64,000 nt of DNA from Massospora cicadina. Taxonomy: Eukaryota; Entomophthoromycota; Entomophthoromycetes; Entomophthorales; Entomophthoraceae. Shown here piece after piece: positions 10,900 to 23,160 of this stretch. Every line of letters begins with the position of its first letter. Positions within the stretch are counted from its first letter, which is position 1. Below the pieces are notes generated by a model. That model searched no databases, was not told the DNA's origin, and saw nothing but the letters and a program-made list of their open reading frames with translations. The stretch spans positions 1 to 64,000 of the forward strand of contig JAKSZP010012114.1 of the NCBI GenBank assembly GCA_022478985.1. The letters run 5' to 3'. The position numbers and the translations under genes were made by a program.

Positions 10900-12440
10900 A
10901 TGATTATACAGCACCCATTTTTGAAACGTATTGGTCCTGAGTCCGTCTAGTAACTTGATAGCTTGAGGCGGTTCATCATTATAATTTTTCGCTGCTCATT
11001 TTGTCAAACATTATTTCACTTAAATCCATCATAACTGCAATTGTTGGCAATCTTGATAGACAACCAGCGTTTTGGTGTTTTGCTCATGGAATAAAGAATT
11101 TCAAATACATAAGCTTGCAGCTTAAGAGCCCATCGAGATAGCTGCCCTTCAGGCTCTCTCAAATCTGCAAACAGCGCAATGATGCATGATCTGTTACAAC
11201 TTTAAACTTTACTTCATGCAAGTAGACTAGAAATTTTTATACGCATAAATCACCGCTAAGCACTCTTGCTCAGTTATGATGTAATTTCATTCGTGGCAAT
11301 TCAAACTATGGCTACAGTATGCCACGGGGTGCTCCTCCCCCTCATCGTCCTTCTGAGACAGGACTGCCTCAACAGAAAAAAGTGATGCATTCATCTGAAA
11401 TATAAATTCATTATCAAAATTAGAGAAGCGCAACATGGGCGCACTAATTGATGCCGTTTAAAGTGTATCAAAGGCGCATTGGCGTTGTTCTGTCCATTTG
11501 AACATGGCATCCTTCTTTAGTAGCTCAATCAGCGGACCTCCGATGCAACTGAAAATAGGTATGAATCATCAGTAATAACCCACCATCCCCAAAAACACCT
11601 GAGTGTCCCACTTACTAACTGGCTTAGTCATCCTCTGGATAGCCTCTACCTTGGCTGGTTGGGGTCTTAGCCCAGTCGCATTCACCATAAACCTGAGGTA
11701 ATCCAGCTGATCCTTGAAAAAGTGTTTTTATGAAGCTTGATTTTAATATTGGCATCAACCAGTCGGTGAAATACATCTTCCAAATGGATAAGGTGCTTGG
11801 TGAATGTGCGAGAGAAGATGTTATATTATTGAGGTACACAAGAACACATGGCATCTTCAGATCACCCAGAATGGTGTCCATTGTTCGTTGAAACGTTGCT
11901 GGGGCGTTGTATAGCCCTTGCGGCATATGAGTTGGTTAAAAAAGCCCTTTTAATGTGATTACAGTACATTTTTCCTGCTCCGCCATGGCAATTTTAATTT
12001 GCCAATAACTGGATATCAAATTAATTGCCAAGAAGTAGCAAGCTCCACCTAACCAATCCAGCACATCATCAATCCTCAGTAGAGGGTATTAGTCTTTCTT
12101 GGTTATGCTATTGAGCTTCCAGTAGTTTATTACTACTCATTAGTACCATCCTTCTTTTTAACAATTAAGACAGGCGAAGCCCATGGACTCTTTGACGGTT
12201 CAAGCATTTCTTGCTCAAGCAGCTTGTCAATCTCCTCAGTGATGACTTCTTCAGCTGCCCTGGATTGGCGGATTGACTGAGACCTGATGGGGGGATGATC
12301 CCCAGTGTCCAGCCGATGAACAACCCACCAAGCGCACCCCAAATCATGATCATCAATAGAAAATCTCTTTGTATTTTTGAAATAAAGCTTCCACCCAATC
12401 TTTCTGGTATTCTAATAAACCCATTAAATTCTCCCATATT
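10900..12440 (-). pseudogene. reverse transcriptase and RNase H of element C
   Basis: RT fingers KLLEQEMLEPSKSPWASPVL and IVKKKDGTNE lie at 12133-12240. The palm has MPQGLYNAPATFQRTMDTIL at 11926-11870 and CVLVYLNNI near 11830, so the catalytic YLDD has become YLNN. RNase H continues to about 10990 (DQSL-type and WAL-K-like remnants near 11160-11100). The upstream linker at 12353-12718 (VPSGSYGGIIGPYQQSRF) resembles element E 46320-46400. Several frameshifts. Confidence 0.75.
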
Positions 12441-12999
12441 ACAACCGATATTACACCAAGATGCAGATCATTGGGCAGACCAAAATTCATCCAGAGAACT
12501 GAACTTGTGAACCTGGGTGACCACCCCAACTGGGTCAAATGTATATATGCTATAATCTGATGCCGACGGATTTTAATTGGTATGTTCTGAAGCATTGCTA
12601 CCAATACCTTGATCTCCCCATGGACCAGAAGCATGATGCTTGGAGCCACGTGGGTCTCAAACCGCGATTGCTGATAAGGCCCAATAATCCCACCATAGGA
12701 CCCAGATGGCACTTTCACCTCTAACTCATTGTCTACTATTACTCGATGTCCAGAGGGAATGGATAGAGCTCCAGCTGCTCTAAGATGTAGCCCCTGATAT
12801 TCTTATATCTGGTGGGGAAGGGCCCAAGTTTTCCCTTTTAATTGATGATAACACACTGGAATCACCCCATTGCTTTAGGCAAGGTTGATCTGTCCCATAT
12901 GCACCGAGCCCTTTGGCACTCTGCTGGAGATGAAATAAATTGGGATCCGCTGGTCTAAAATGGCTAGGTTCTCTTCCATAATATCAACGACAGCCCCAC

Positions 13000-13310
13000 A
13001 GAGTCACATAAAGTCAGTCTTAATCAACAGATTGTAGTTGCTATTTGGTAATATTACCGCTGGAGCCACAACAACAATGAATTTAAACCTCAAGGGAATC
13101 ATGCTATATGCTCCCTCAGAGATGGTGGTTTCTGCTCCAGCAGCCCATACACCATCTGGTGGTCTATGTCAGGTTTTAAAGACAACTTTGCCACCAAATT
13201 AGTGGAGACAATGTTAACAGGTGTGCCCATATTGATGATTGCCCGTACCCAAGTTTTAGCTACCCTTAATGTCACATTAAGTGCATTCTGAGTAAGATAC
13301 ATCCCGGCTA
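13000..13310 (-). pseudogene. protease of element C
   Basis: Reads TWVRAIINMGTPVNIVSTNL near 13250-13200: the DTG active site is NMG. Followed by VAKLSLKPDIDHQMVYGLLE, closely matching the corresponding segment of element E. Loss of the catalytic Asp makes it inactive. Confidence 0.75.
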
Positions 13311-14709
13311 TTTACTTTGTGTACATTTGAGGATTCATGTTTTTCCAGGAAACTTATAATACCTGCCCCAATTTTAGGGTACCATGTTACAATAGCGTCC
13401 ACTGGAAGGGCGACCTCTAATCCTATCAGAGACAAAGCATCTGCGAACAGTTCTAACTGGTCTGACGGACTTTGGTCAAACATCTGACAAGCGTAAGACT
13501 TCAGTCACTCTGGAGACCCTCTGTCCTCCATATCGTTGGCTTGTGCTTGGGTCAGCACAATTATTCCCCCCACCAGCTGTTGGTAGAGGAATGTATCGTC
13601 ATACTGGGAGGCTTCTGCTGCAAATAATACAGTAGATTCAGGTGGGACGTTTGAATTCGAGATAGTGGAAGTAGAGAGTCCCATCTCAACTCCGCTCTGG
13701 CTTTTCCCTAATAACCTTGATCCTGTTGTTCGTAAGGGTTCCATCAATTGGGGCACCATAATCCCATGTGTCTAGAGTGGCTGCAATTAAAACAATGTAC
13801 CCCATAGGACCTGCTTCTGTGCTTAATATAAGTTGGACCACTTGGAAGTTTGTTCTGAAGAGGATCTGCATAACCAGATTCACCTCAGTAGAAAGCCTGC
13901 TGCTGATCAGAATATTTAGGACTGAAGTGGTAGTTGGCCAGTTGTTGATTGGCAGTTATGGAATGGACGTTGGACTGCGGTGAGTAACCTGGCAGAACCC
14001 ACACCTACCAGTTGATTCCCCCCACCTGAATAGGTTTGACAACAGCAGCTGTGTGACTCTGTTCGATATTAGGTGGAGGGAAAGTTACAGCTAAGTGACG
14101 TACAAAATGAAAAAGTTAAGAAGAGGTACATCATCCTCCAACAATGGGGCCAAGACATTGTAAATCTTGGGGTATGGCTTCACCGCCAAGGCTTGCAATG
14201 CATACATAAACTTCAGATAAAATTCCTGCCCCAATCAGCATGTGAGGTTCCTTTGTAAATCACTCAGCGAATGCAGTGAGGGTCTCATTTTACTGAAACC
14301 CAATGGTCAAGAACTCAGCTTTCCATTATGACAGCTTTGCAGTTTTACTAAACAACCGTAGCACCAAATCCTTGACTTCTTGGTATGTAACGGAACTACC
14401 TAAAAGATAACAAACGACTTGATAAGCACTTTCAACATCTAAGGAGGAGATCAATAGTTTCGCCCTCCGCCAATCTGAAGTTCCTACAGTTGCAAACTCA
14501 AATCGTCAAAAGAACCCATGAATATTTCCTTTGTGATCAAATGATGGCAGCTTATCACTGTAAACCTCCTGAGGCAGCTCGTTTTGTCTCTTGAGCACAG
14601 TATCCAATGCAAGTTTCAGCTCCTCATATGCAACAGGCCCAGCGTGTTGTGCAGATTCCTTATCAAAGCAACCTGGATGCAACATAGCCAGCGACTTAGT
14701 TTTTATCAT
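13311..14709 (-). pseudogene. gag of element C
   Basis: Begins at ATG 14709-14707 (MIKTKSLAMLHPGCFDKESA), 25 bases inside the primer-binding site, and continues open to about 14506. Capsid-like wording (RRAKLLISSLDVESAYQVVC, VTYQEVKDLVLRLFSKTAK) is interrupted by stops. A zinc knuckle CFNCSHSRHMGLWC lies near 13805-13755 with all CCHC ligands. Downstream acidic and hydrophobic segments (13277-13483) link to the protease. Confidence 0.7.
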
Positions 14710-14734
14710 GGTGTAATTGAACAATGGGCCCCCA

Positions 14735-14747
14735 GTAGTGAGCACCA
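14735..14747 (-). promoter_or_regulatory. primer-binding site of element C
   Basis: Minus-strand TGGTGCTCACTAC begins one base after the 5' LTR. Element E has the identical 13-mer one base after its 5' LTR, and G and D have degraded versions. It would pair with a tRNA 3' end GTAGTGAGCACCA; I cannot assign the tRNA. Confidence 0.75.
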
Positions 14748-14748
14748 C

Positions 14749-15396
14749 TTTTGTAATTTTGGAGATTCCATATATATCCACTGAAGGGTTTTTCGCACAG
14801 GGTTACTTCCACTGAACAATTGGAATGGATGATATGACAATCGTCAGTTCCTAGGAACACATGTAAACAACTGATTATAATAATAATAAGGGGAAATTTT
14901 CCCCCAAACACTTCTTTATTTTTTTTTTTTTTTTTAGTACTAGATGGTCCAACACTTCTTTATTTTAATATAATAAACTTGGTAGATTTATTCTAGTCCG
15001 CTTCTCTTTTTTTCTCCTTTTTACTTCTAAAAACCTCTTTCTTCCTATTCCCTCATTTTGCTTATATCCCAGCGACCTCATTCAGTACTGATTCTTTTGC
15101 TTAGTTTATTTGTTTCTCCATATTCTCATTGGTTTCAGCTTGTTGTTCTTCAATTCTTTATTAAACTAATTCCAGGCAATTCAAATTTATTATTGAATGT
15201 CAACATCTCCTTATCACCCTATTTTGAAGGCGATTTGATACAACCTGTTATAACGCATTATTGCCTCATTCTAAGGCGATTGATATAACTCTGAAATATC
15301 CTCAGCGGATACTGCCCATTGATCTTCTGCGGAATTCTATCAATGATTCGTTGGTCATAATTGTGGCTTGTCATCATGTCATATAGATTCATGACA
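14749..15396 (-). repeat. 5' LTR of element C
   Basis: 648 bp including a 28-bp X insertion (14923-14950) plus its target duplication. Plus-strand ends are TTTTGTAATTTTGG (the inner TG is mutated) and TTCATGACA. Contains GGGGAAATTTTCCCC at 14890-14904. TSD gatgg follows at 15397-15401. Confidence 0.85.
14923..14950 (-). mobile_element. 28-bp family X insertion in LTR of C
   Basis: Flanked by 16-bp duplications AACACTTCTTTATTTT (14907-14922, 14951-14966). On the minus strand the insert is GGACCATCTAGTACTA followed by a pure A run. The other LTR of C at about 8137 lacks it, which gives the empty site and proves insertion. Confidence 0.93.
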
Positions 15397-15872
15397 GATG
15401 GCAACAAGCATTCCTTACCAGTAGCATTGAGTCTTGAATTACTGGAAAGTTTTTAAAATCCCCTGTGGCTGACTTGCCAGTGTTCTTCTAATATGATGTC
15501 AATTTGAGTTGAAGTTCATATATAGGGCAATCATTTTTGATATACAAGTTTGTAAAGTTTACTGTTTTACCTTGGAGGTTCACCTATTTTTGTTAATTCT
15601 TTTTGAAGGGTTGGGGATTCATCTTTTTCATAAATTTAGTTGAGTTAAGAGGTTGTAGAGTCGATCCTCATCAGGGTTAGTTAAAGATAATATGGGGAGC
15701 CTGGATAAGCAATCAGCATTTTGGTAAATGGGCCTTAGTCAATTAATAATGGAAAATTGTAATTTTGAAGTCTTAATGCCTATAGGGATAACCTCCCATA
15801 AGGTTCCTTCAATTGCTGTAGCCATTGCAAAGAAGCATGATTTGTAATTTCCAAAAATGATTTATATAAGTA
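15397..15872 (-). pseudogene. element B pol, integrase/RNase H junction
   Basis: Continuation of B after element C. Minus-strand translation near 15860-15830 gives NHASLQWLQQLK, the end of RNase H, and the region toward 15397 is the poorly preserved linker and zinc-binding domain of integrase. The LINE-1 insertion interrupts B at 15872; B resumes at 21126. Confidence 0.65.
15857..15872. repeat. target duplication of LINE-1, left copy
   Basis: ATGATTTATATAAGTA, repeated perfectly at 21110-21125. It defines the exact ends of LINE-1. Confidence 0.93.
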
Positions 15873-15953
15873 ACACTTTGCTTTCAATTACCATTACTTT
15901 TAGTAAATGATTTAATTAAAACAGTACAAATTTAATAATCAATAACAGGTGAG

Positions 15954-17097
15954 ATGATCATGATTAATAAATTAAATAATTGGGCAAACATGGAAAATGG
16001 GAGTGGACCTGGATCTGCACTGCCCAAAGGTACCAAGCACACAGGAACAAACGAAAATACCAGTAAAAACAAAAAACCAGAGGTGGCGCACCCCTTGGGT
16101 TTTGAGAATTTATTAGTGAAATACTGCAGTTACATGGAAGTATCCCACTCGCAACCACTGTTATTGGTGGAACATGGGATATGTGTATCCTTGAGCATAG
16201 AGGCATCAACAATATGGGTTAAGTTTAGCAGTGCCCAACTTTAATTATTCCCACACAAAGTTTACTTAACAACCCATACTATCTGCAAAGTCTGGGTAGA
16301 TTTTGGGTTCAAAACAGTGGAAGAAGCAAATGAAGCGGCGAGGTTTATGGTAGTGCTCAAGCTTCACAATGATCAGCATTTGGTATCGACCAAATGCACA
16401 CATTGGAAAGAATCCAAAGAATTTTTTATACTTTTGACTATCTTCTGACTATACTGGCGAGCACAGTAGTCAAACAACATCTCTGGGAAGGCTTGGAAGC
16501 AATAGAGAAATTAAACAATTCAAGATGCAAAGTTTCCAGCTGATGCTAACCCTTAGCACTGGAGGAAATTGCAATCATTTCCCTGAACAATGAGGTAGTG
16601 GAGGATATCACAAAAATCCCCCACATGAGATCCTTCATTATTGAAGGGAAAAAATCTCAACTATTTCACGCAACAGTGGAGAAAGCATCTCCCAAATACA
16701 ACCAGTGCCAGAAATTTGGGCACAAGATACATGCTTGTCCCATAAAAGAAGGACTAAGAGAAATGGAATTATGTGAGGAAGAAATGGGCAAAGACTACTC
16801 AGAGTAAGCCAAAATTTCAGATACTACGCAAGCTTTACCTGGGAGAACATGTACAATATAAAATAATTGACTCAAACTTTAATGAAAGAACAAAAAATGG
16901 CCAAACAAGCTCACAAGTTGGCCATGACCAAAGTAAAGACCTTGGCGGAATCATCCATCTCGCTGGAACAGATCCAGGAAGACATGGATGAGTTTGAAAC
17001 AATGAGACAATCAAATCCCGCAGAAAACCAAACAACCAATCCAAACAGAATGGATTTGGAAGAACCTTATTTGGAAGCAAATGCAGCAAAATAGGGT
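15954..17097 (+). pseudogene. LINE-1 ORF1 (RNA-binding, zinc knuckle)
   Basis: Counterpart of ORF1 in LINE-2 and LINE-3: HSQPLLLVEHGICVSLSIEA, VWVDFGFKTVEEANEAARFM, CTHWKESKEFF, IPHMRSFIIEGKKSQLFHAT. The knuckle near 16696-16740 reads NQCQKFGHKIHACP; the first zinc-ligand Cys (CTHC in LINE-3) is lost. A Lys/Glu-rich C-terminal part (MAKQAHKLAMTKVKTLAESS, 16905-16965) follows. Likely an RNP-forming chaperone in the active ancestor. Confidence 0.7.
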
Positions 17098-17169
17098 TTC
17101 AGCACCCCCCTAAATTGTAGAGCACAGCCCAATTGGGAGCAAAAATCAACAATGGAATACGCAAAATAA

Positions 17170-20100
17170 TATGGCCCAAAAGAGAACACAAGTGCACCGC
17201 AATGATAAATTGAAAACCGAAAAAGGCAAGAGAGGAGCAAAAGCAGCAGTAATGAAAGGAGCAGAATACACCCCAACTCCCACTAATAGTTATACTCCCC
17301 GCAATAAAGATGCAATGGAGAGATATGAGGGTGAGGGAGTAGGGATGGGGGGCCCTGCTAACTGCTCCCAAGGCGCATTGGGCGTCTCAGTAGAGATAGG
17401 GATGCTAAACATAGCGGGACTCGAGGCCTTAACATCCCAGGCCAAGAATTTGAGTCTTCTGAAAAACTGACCTGTGGATATCCTGGTGGCGCAGGAAACC
17501 CACTGTCCAAAGGGAAAGGAGGAGGCATGGGAAAACATGCTCCTCCAAACAATATTGTTTTGCTACAACACTGTGGGGTAATAGTATGTGCAAACCAAAA
17601 CTTTAAACTTACTAATAAAAATTTATTCCTTGATGGCCGCATACTCACTGTACCCTTCTCATGGCACACCAAAGTAAACAATAGCCAGTGTGTACACCCC
17701 AAACGGTGCACATGACCAAAGAGAATTTCTTACAGCTCTAACACAGCTCCATCTTTTATCAAACATTTTTGTCATGGGAGACATGAACTGCTGGATTAAC
17801 TCAGATACTGACCGATGGAAACACACAATGGAGCTATCACAAGAGCAAGTGGAACTTTGTGTGCTAAAGGCAACCCTGGGACTATATGATCCACTACTAA
17901 ATGGTCACCCCTCCTAAAGAACATGAAACGCCCACATGTGCACAAAGGTGTACTTATCTATATGTCAAGAAAAACCTAATACTAGCACCATTAATTTTTT
18001 GACACCAAATTTTATAAATTTAAGACTACAAAAATTGAATTCTCCGACCATCAGCTAGTTTTTGTGTCCTACACACTAGAGGAAACAATTACACAAGCAC
18101 TCAGGTGGTGCAGAATACGCCCAGAAAATTTAGCCAACACAGAATTTCAATACTGGATGGAGGAATTATCCTCAACATGGGATTTTCAAACACCTTTATG
18201 TTTGAACCCATCAACCCACTGGGAAAATTCAAAGAATCAACAACACAACGTATTGAACACATAGCATCAAGAAGATATAGAGCAGCTTCAGCCATTATCA
18301 AACACACCTTGGCAGAAATCAATCACAGGAAAATAATGTCCCACACACAGGTATAGACCTGGATTAGGATGCAAATGGTCAGAAGTTTCTTCTTGGCTAA
18401 ACACCAAGATACATAAACACCAACACTGAGGTGATGTTCAATATATAGCAAAAAACTTAAAAGACATAGAAACTTGCTCAAGCTATTTTTTCCGTCAATT
18501 TAAACCCAAAAAATATGATAGCTGCAACCACGGCTGATGACCGGATAAATCTATAGCAGAAACTAAAGAAGTTGTGACCAAAGTACACAGGTTTATACAA
18601 ATTTATATAAATCTTAACCGGTCAAACCAGCAAAAATCAAAAATTCCTTGCAAACGCATCTATTGACACCGTAACTTAAAACAACAAGTTAATTAACCTA
18701 ATATCATGTGAGGAATTGTGGGGAGTAAGATGCAGTGCACCAAGATGGAAATGCCCAGGACATGATGAGATTCCCTATGAATTTTATATTAAATATTGTA
18801 CTAACATATCTAATATTCTTTTAGCTTTCATTAATAAGTGAATTATGGAAACATGCCTTCCATATGGAGGCAAAGAAGCATACACTGCCACTCTATTCAG
18901 AAAAGAGATAGGCTAAACCTATCCAATTGGCGCCCAATCTCCCTAACCAATACTGACACAAAAATATTTACAAAAATTATGGACGAAAGACTAGGGGAAA
19001 TTGCAACTGATGTGATATCCCCATCACAATATGGATTTGTTCTAATAAGATTCATATGGGACAACATCCACATGTTGCAAATGTCTACCAGTTTAAAACC
19101 TCTGGAGCACTTGTCTTCTTGGACCAACAGAAGGCATATGACAGGGTGAACTGGACCTATCTCAGGGCCTGCCTTCAAAAATTTAAACTCCCAAATAGGT
19201 TCAAAAACTGGGTGATGTTGCTCATAGAGTCAGCCACCATGGATGTGCGTGGAGCAAGTTTCTATACTACATTAGTTTTCCACAGAGAGGACTTAAACAA
19301 GGGGACCCTCTAAGCCCTCTACTATACAATTTTAGTCTGGATCCCCTAATCCAGAATTAAAACGCACTTTTCAATGGAATGAATGTCTATGGTTAACCAC
19401 CAGTCAAAATGATGGCTTTTGCTGATGACTGCGTGGTGTTATACCCAACAACCTGAATGCTCACAGAATTGAGAAGATAATGGAAGAATATACATCCATA
19501 AGCAATGTATCGCTTAACACTGATGAACAAGAATCATACTCCTGGGGTAATACTAGACCCATTGGACGCCTTCTACCCTGGGTCAACAAACCAGTACAAC
19601 ATCAAGGCTCCTCACCATACATAGGAGGCGAAGATCAGCAATTATCCCACTTCTTTCCCTTCAAAGCCATGCCAGCAGCTGGACCTGTCTGTCACTTGGG
19701 GGTATGGTTGGAGGCAGGAGGTTACACCAACATCATGATGGAAATGAACTTCTAGATAAAATAACAAAACACATTGCCTCCTTACATGGACATCAAACAG
19801 GTCTAACAGAAAGGGTCACGATAGCCAACTTCATGAAACTATTAATCATATGGTTTATGGCCCATGCAATTGCTTTCTCACCATAGTTTTTTTAATACAA
19901 TTTACGCCTTAATACAGGGATGGCTTTGGTCCACCACAAACACCCTGTACGCCTTGAAACCCTATTTGGCCCTAGGAGGAATGGAGGTATGGGGCTAACT
20001 AAATATGTAGAGCAAGCGGCCCATATACTAGGATTCAGGATAGCTCAGGTGACTAGTCCAGATCTTCCAGATATACATTGGGCCAAAACATCAAGATATA

Positions 20101-20950
20101 ATTTTACATGAGCACTCATATTAAGAAACCCAGATCACCCAAACACATTATTAAAGTATCTGACGTTTCATCCTACAGCTGCAGGACCACTGGCACTCCT
20201 GCGCACTTCAAACGAATACTTCTAGCCATGAGAAGAGCAGAGTGGAAGATTCACATATGTGGCCAGATCAGTCACTGAGGTCACCCAAAGCTAACTCACA
20301 GACAGGAAATTAATGGCCAAATAGTCACAGATAACATAATCTGTAGAAATCTGAGTATCATAGCGAGGATTGATTACCTGGATCATATGGATATACCATA
20401 CAACCTGGATTCCAAAGAAGAGCATGGAGATATACACATCACTAACTACTTCAACCTAGGACATGATCACATGTGTGGAGATGCATGAGGAGAGTATATT
20501 GCACAGAAGAACGATCAAAAGCTGCCCACTCCTCATGCACAATATGTGGTCAATATGGAAGCCTAATACACCATTTAGAACAATGTCATCATCAGTAGCT
20601 ATCTGGAAAGAGGTCATGCGCCTATTCCGCCAAGACAGTGGAAAATCCTTTAGTCTGTCTAGGAACATGTTTGCTCTCAACATGGAGTCACCTATCCATC
20701 AGTCCCTAAGGCGTTAATAGTAGCAATAGCTTATGGACAATCCATATTATAGTACTGGAGTCATTTACAGAAGCAACGCATACACTCCAAGAAGCCATCA
20801 ATCGTTTTTACTACAATATATTGGAGCATTTCCAAGCATGGTTGTTTGAAAACATGATCCCACGTAACATAAGGACAATCAATACATGGTTCCACATATG
20901 GTTCCCAAAGATTGATTCTTTACTTCACTTATACTGCATTCAAGAATAAG
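17170..20950 (+). pseudogene. LINE-1 ORF2 (endonuclease, RT, zinc finger)
   Basis: Endonuclease: IGMLNIAGLEALTSQAKNLS (17398), VDILVAQETHCPKG (17475, catalytic Glu in QETH), FVMGDMNCW (17770). RT: NLSNWRPISLTNTDTKIFTK (18922), FLDQQKAYDRVNWTYLRACL (19115), GDPLSPLLYNFSLDPL after frameshift (19300) and AFADDCVV (19417, FADD motif intact). C-terminal zinc finger near 20530-20590: CTICGQYGSLIHHLEQC. Ends about 20950. Many frameshifts and stops. Confidence 0.8.
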
Positions 20951-21125
20951 TCAGCATAAAAACCCTACAGTCCTAAACTTGGTGGCCCTGGAGACAACAA
21001 GAGGGACTTTGAACCCTCTGGGGTGTCTTTAATGTTTCACAGTTAGTTATTATTTTATCCTCACTATATATTAAGTGTATGTCTCCTGTTTGACCTTCCC
21101 CAATTAAATATGATTTATATAAGTA

Positions 21126-22900
21126 GGGTCAAATGCTTAATAGCCAGTAGGACTGCCAAGCATTTGTATTCCATAATGCTATAGTTGCGCTTACTATGGT
21201 TAAAGTCTTTATATAGTAGGTGATGGGATGGTCCACTAAGTTTTCATCATGCTGAGCTAATTAGCTTTAATAGCTATTTTATTAGCATCAGTAAAAAGTA
21301 GAAAAAGATTATTGAGGTTGGGATGTTTAAGTACTATTGAATGGGAAAGAGCTGTGCATAATAAGTCAAAGGCCTGCCGTTGCTTTTCTTTCCATTGGAA
21401 GGGTATAACCTTTTTCATTAAATATACTAAAGGCTTAGAGTTTTCAGCACAGGGGAAAAACTGGCTATAATAATTCTACCATCCCCTAAAAACCTGTACG
21501 TCTTGCAGAAATTTAGGGAGAAATTTCAGAAAATGGCCATAACCTTATCGTCCATTGAGATTATTTCAGCTTGACCTACTTTATGGACCAAAAAAATCCA
21601 TTTTGCTTTGAAAGAGGAGCATTTTGATGGCTTTAGTTTTAACTAGGCTTGCCATAACTACTGGAAATCTTGCCAAAGATCTATGTGCTCAGTAAAAATT
21701 GGCAAAAAACGGTAATATTGGCGAGATAAATTAGCACACATGAAATTTTCAAATCGCCTATAAGTCCGTCCATGGCGCGTTAGAAGGTAGCTTTGGCATT
21801 ACATAACCCCTATACCATTTGAGTGGGCTTAAATAGTCCTTCACTTGAAATAAGGGCACATTTTTCATGATCCTACAGAAGCAAACCAATTTTACAGTAC
21901 CCAATGGCGAGATCCATAGCCAAAAATAGTGATAGCCTGACATCAAGCATAAGGAATCATCTATACTGGCAATGGATAGCTATCTTTTCTTGTGATTGAA
22001 TTGAGGTAGCAATTTTCCATGAAAACACAGTGGCCACCATCCTTCTTACGGATTAATAGGAGAGAAGCTCATGGGATTTAGAAGGCACAAGTAACCTGGC
22101 CTCCAACAGTTGCTAAAACTCTAAGGCCACTTGAGCTCACCTTTATATTTCCTGTATGGCCAAGCTTTAAATGGAGGGTGATCCTTGGTCTCAATTTGGT
22201 GGATAACCCCCAACATTTTTTCCATAGTCACTTAGTCCCAAGGAAAAATAGCGCTATACTCCTTGAGGATGTCTTTGACATTCTAGCATTCCTTAGAGGT
22301 GAGATTTTCACCAATTCTACTGTCAACCAAAGTTATGGTGGATAGAGGGTCAAACCCTAAATCTTGTAAAGAGTTAAAACAACTCATGTCAGCGATATTC
22401 TCAATGAGACATAATTTTATGTAAGCAATAGGAGCATGCTAAGGGACTTGGAGGGTTTGATTTGTTAAAGCACCTAATAAATCAGAGATAGATTCATATA
22501 GCCAGGATCTAAAATCCTCGGGCAGGTCAACACTTCTTAGATTGAAGGGTTTGGGTGTTTATTTAGTTCAAATAATTGATTAGGAGGGATTTGAATCATG
22601 ATCCCCATATTCACAATCACTTGTGAGCCAGAGGGTATTGTAAAAAGTATGGGGGCATACAGAGGGATCCCATCTACGGCATCCACAGCCTCAAGGGGTA
22701 ACTAGTTTTGCCTCCTAAGGCTTGAACTTTGACTTTACAAATGGAGGACGAATATTTGAGCATGCTTGTTCGTTTTTTTGGAGCTCCTTCACTTTTGATT
22801 GGGAGGCCAAATATTAACAGAATCTAATACCCTATCAGGGAAAGGTACTTTTCTTTATGGTTGATGATGTAACTAAACTCCTTCGTCAATTGACTCCAAT
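21126..22900 (-). pseudogene. element B reverse transcriptase and RNase H part
   Basis: Minus-strand RT: LFKPTQMV-GLCNAKATF near 21835-21785 and LIYLANITVF near 21710 (catalytic YLDD now YLAN). RNase H lies at 21126-21480, continuing into 15397-15872 across LINE-1. The fingers and linker run to about 22300, then the polyprotein linker to protease. Heavily interrupted. Confidence 0.7.
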
Positions 22901-23160
22901 AAGCTCTAGTAGTTATTATTTTCTAATGCAATAGCGTGACAGTAATTAGAAGCTTTCCAAATCAAAGAGGTAGAGTAGTATATGGCCCAATTGCTTTAGT
23001 CGGCCAATTACCAGCCATCCCATATTCAGCTTCAGGAATTAAGTCTGGAGCCATTTTTATTTTCTGTATAAGTCAGGAGGATATAACGTTAACCAGTGAG
23101 CTGGTATCAATTATTGCCAAGATTTTAACCTTATGAACGACTACCTATACTTGAACCACC
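22900..23160 (-). pseudogene. element B protease
   Basis: Minus-strand AIIDTSSLVNVIS near 23130-23085; the DTG(S/A) active site is DTSS. The catalytic Asp remains but the Gly is replaced. Confidence 0.65.

Larger units (their letters stand above)
7978..15396 (-). mobile_element. Gypsy element C, complete structure, nested in B
   Basis: Full LTR retrotransposon in minus orientation: 5' LTR 14749-15396, primer-binding site 14735-14747, gag, protease, RT, RNase H, integrase, an extra block at 8603-9820, polypurine tract 8591-8602 and 3' LTR 7978-8590. Five-base target duplications gatgg flank it (7973-7977 and 15397-15401), and element B's coding sequence continues on both sides. The LTRs are clearly diverged and carry different indels, so the insertion is old. 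All enzymatic domains carry stops or catalytic substitutions. Confidence 0.9.
15873..21109 (+). mobile_element. LINE-1, non-LTR retrotransposon, near full length
   Basis: A 5.24-kb non-LTR element inserted into B with 16-bp target duplications. It has an ORF1 with a zinc knuckle and an ORF2 with endonuclease, reverse transcriptase and a C-terminal zinc finger. Its 3' end TGACCTTCCCCAATTAAAT matches the 3' ends of LINE-2 and LINE-3 (CCTTCCCGCAATAAATT). It is AT-rich and stop-laden compared with those copies, so it is an older insertion of the same family. Tad/L1-like affiliation is inferred from domain order. Confidence 0.9.
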
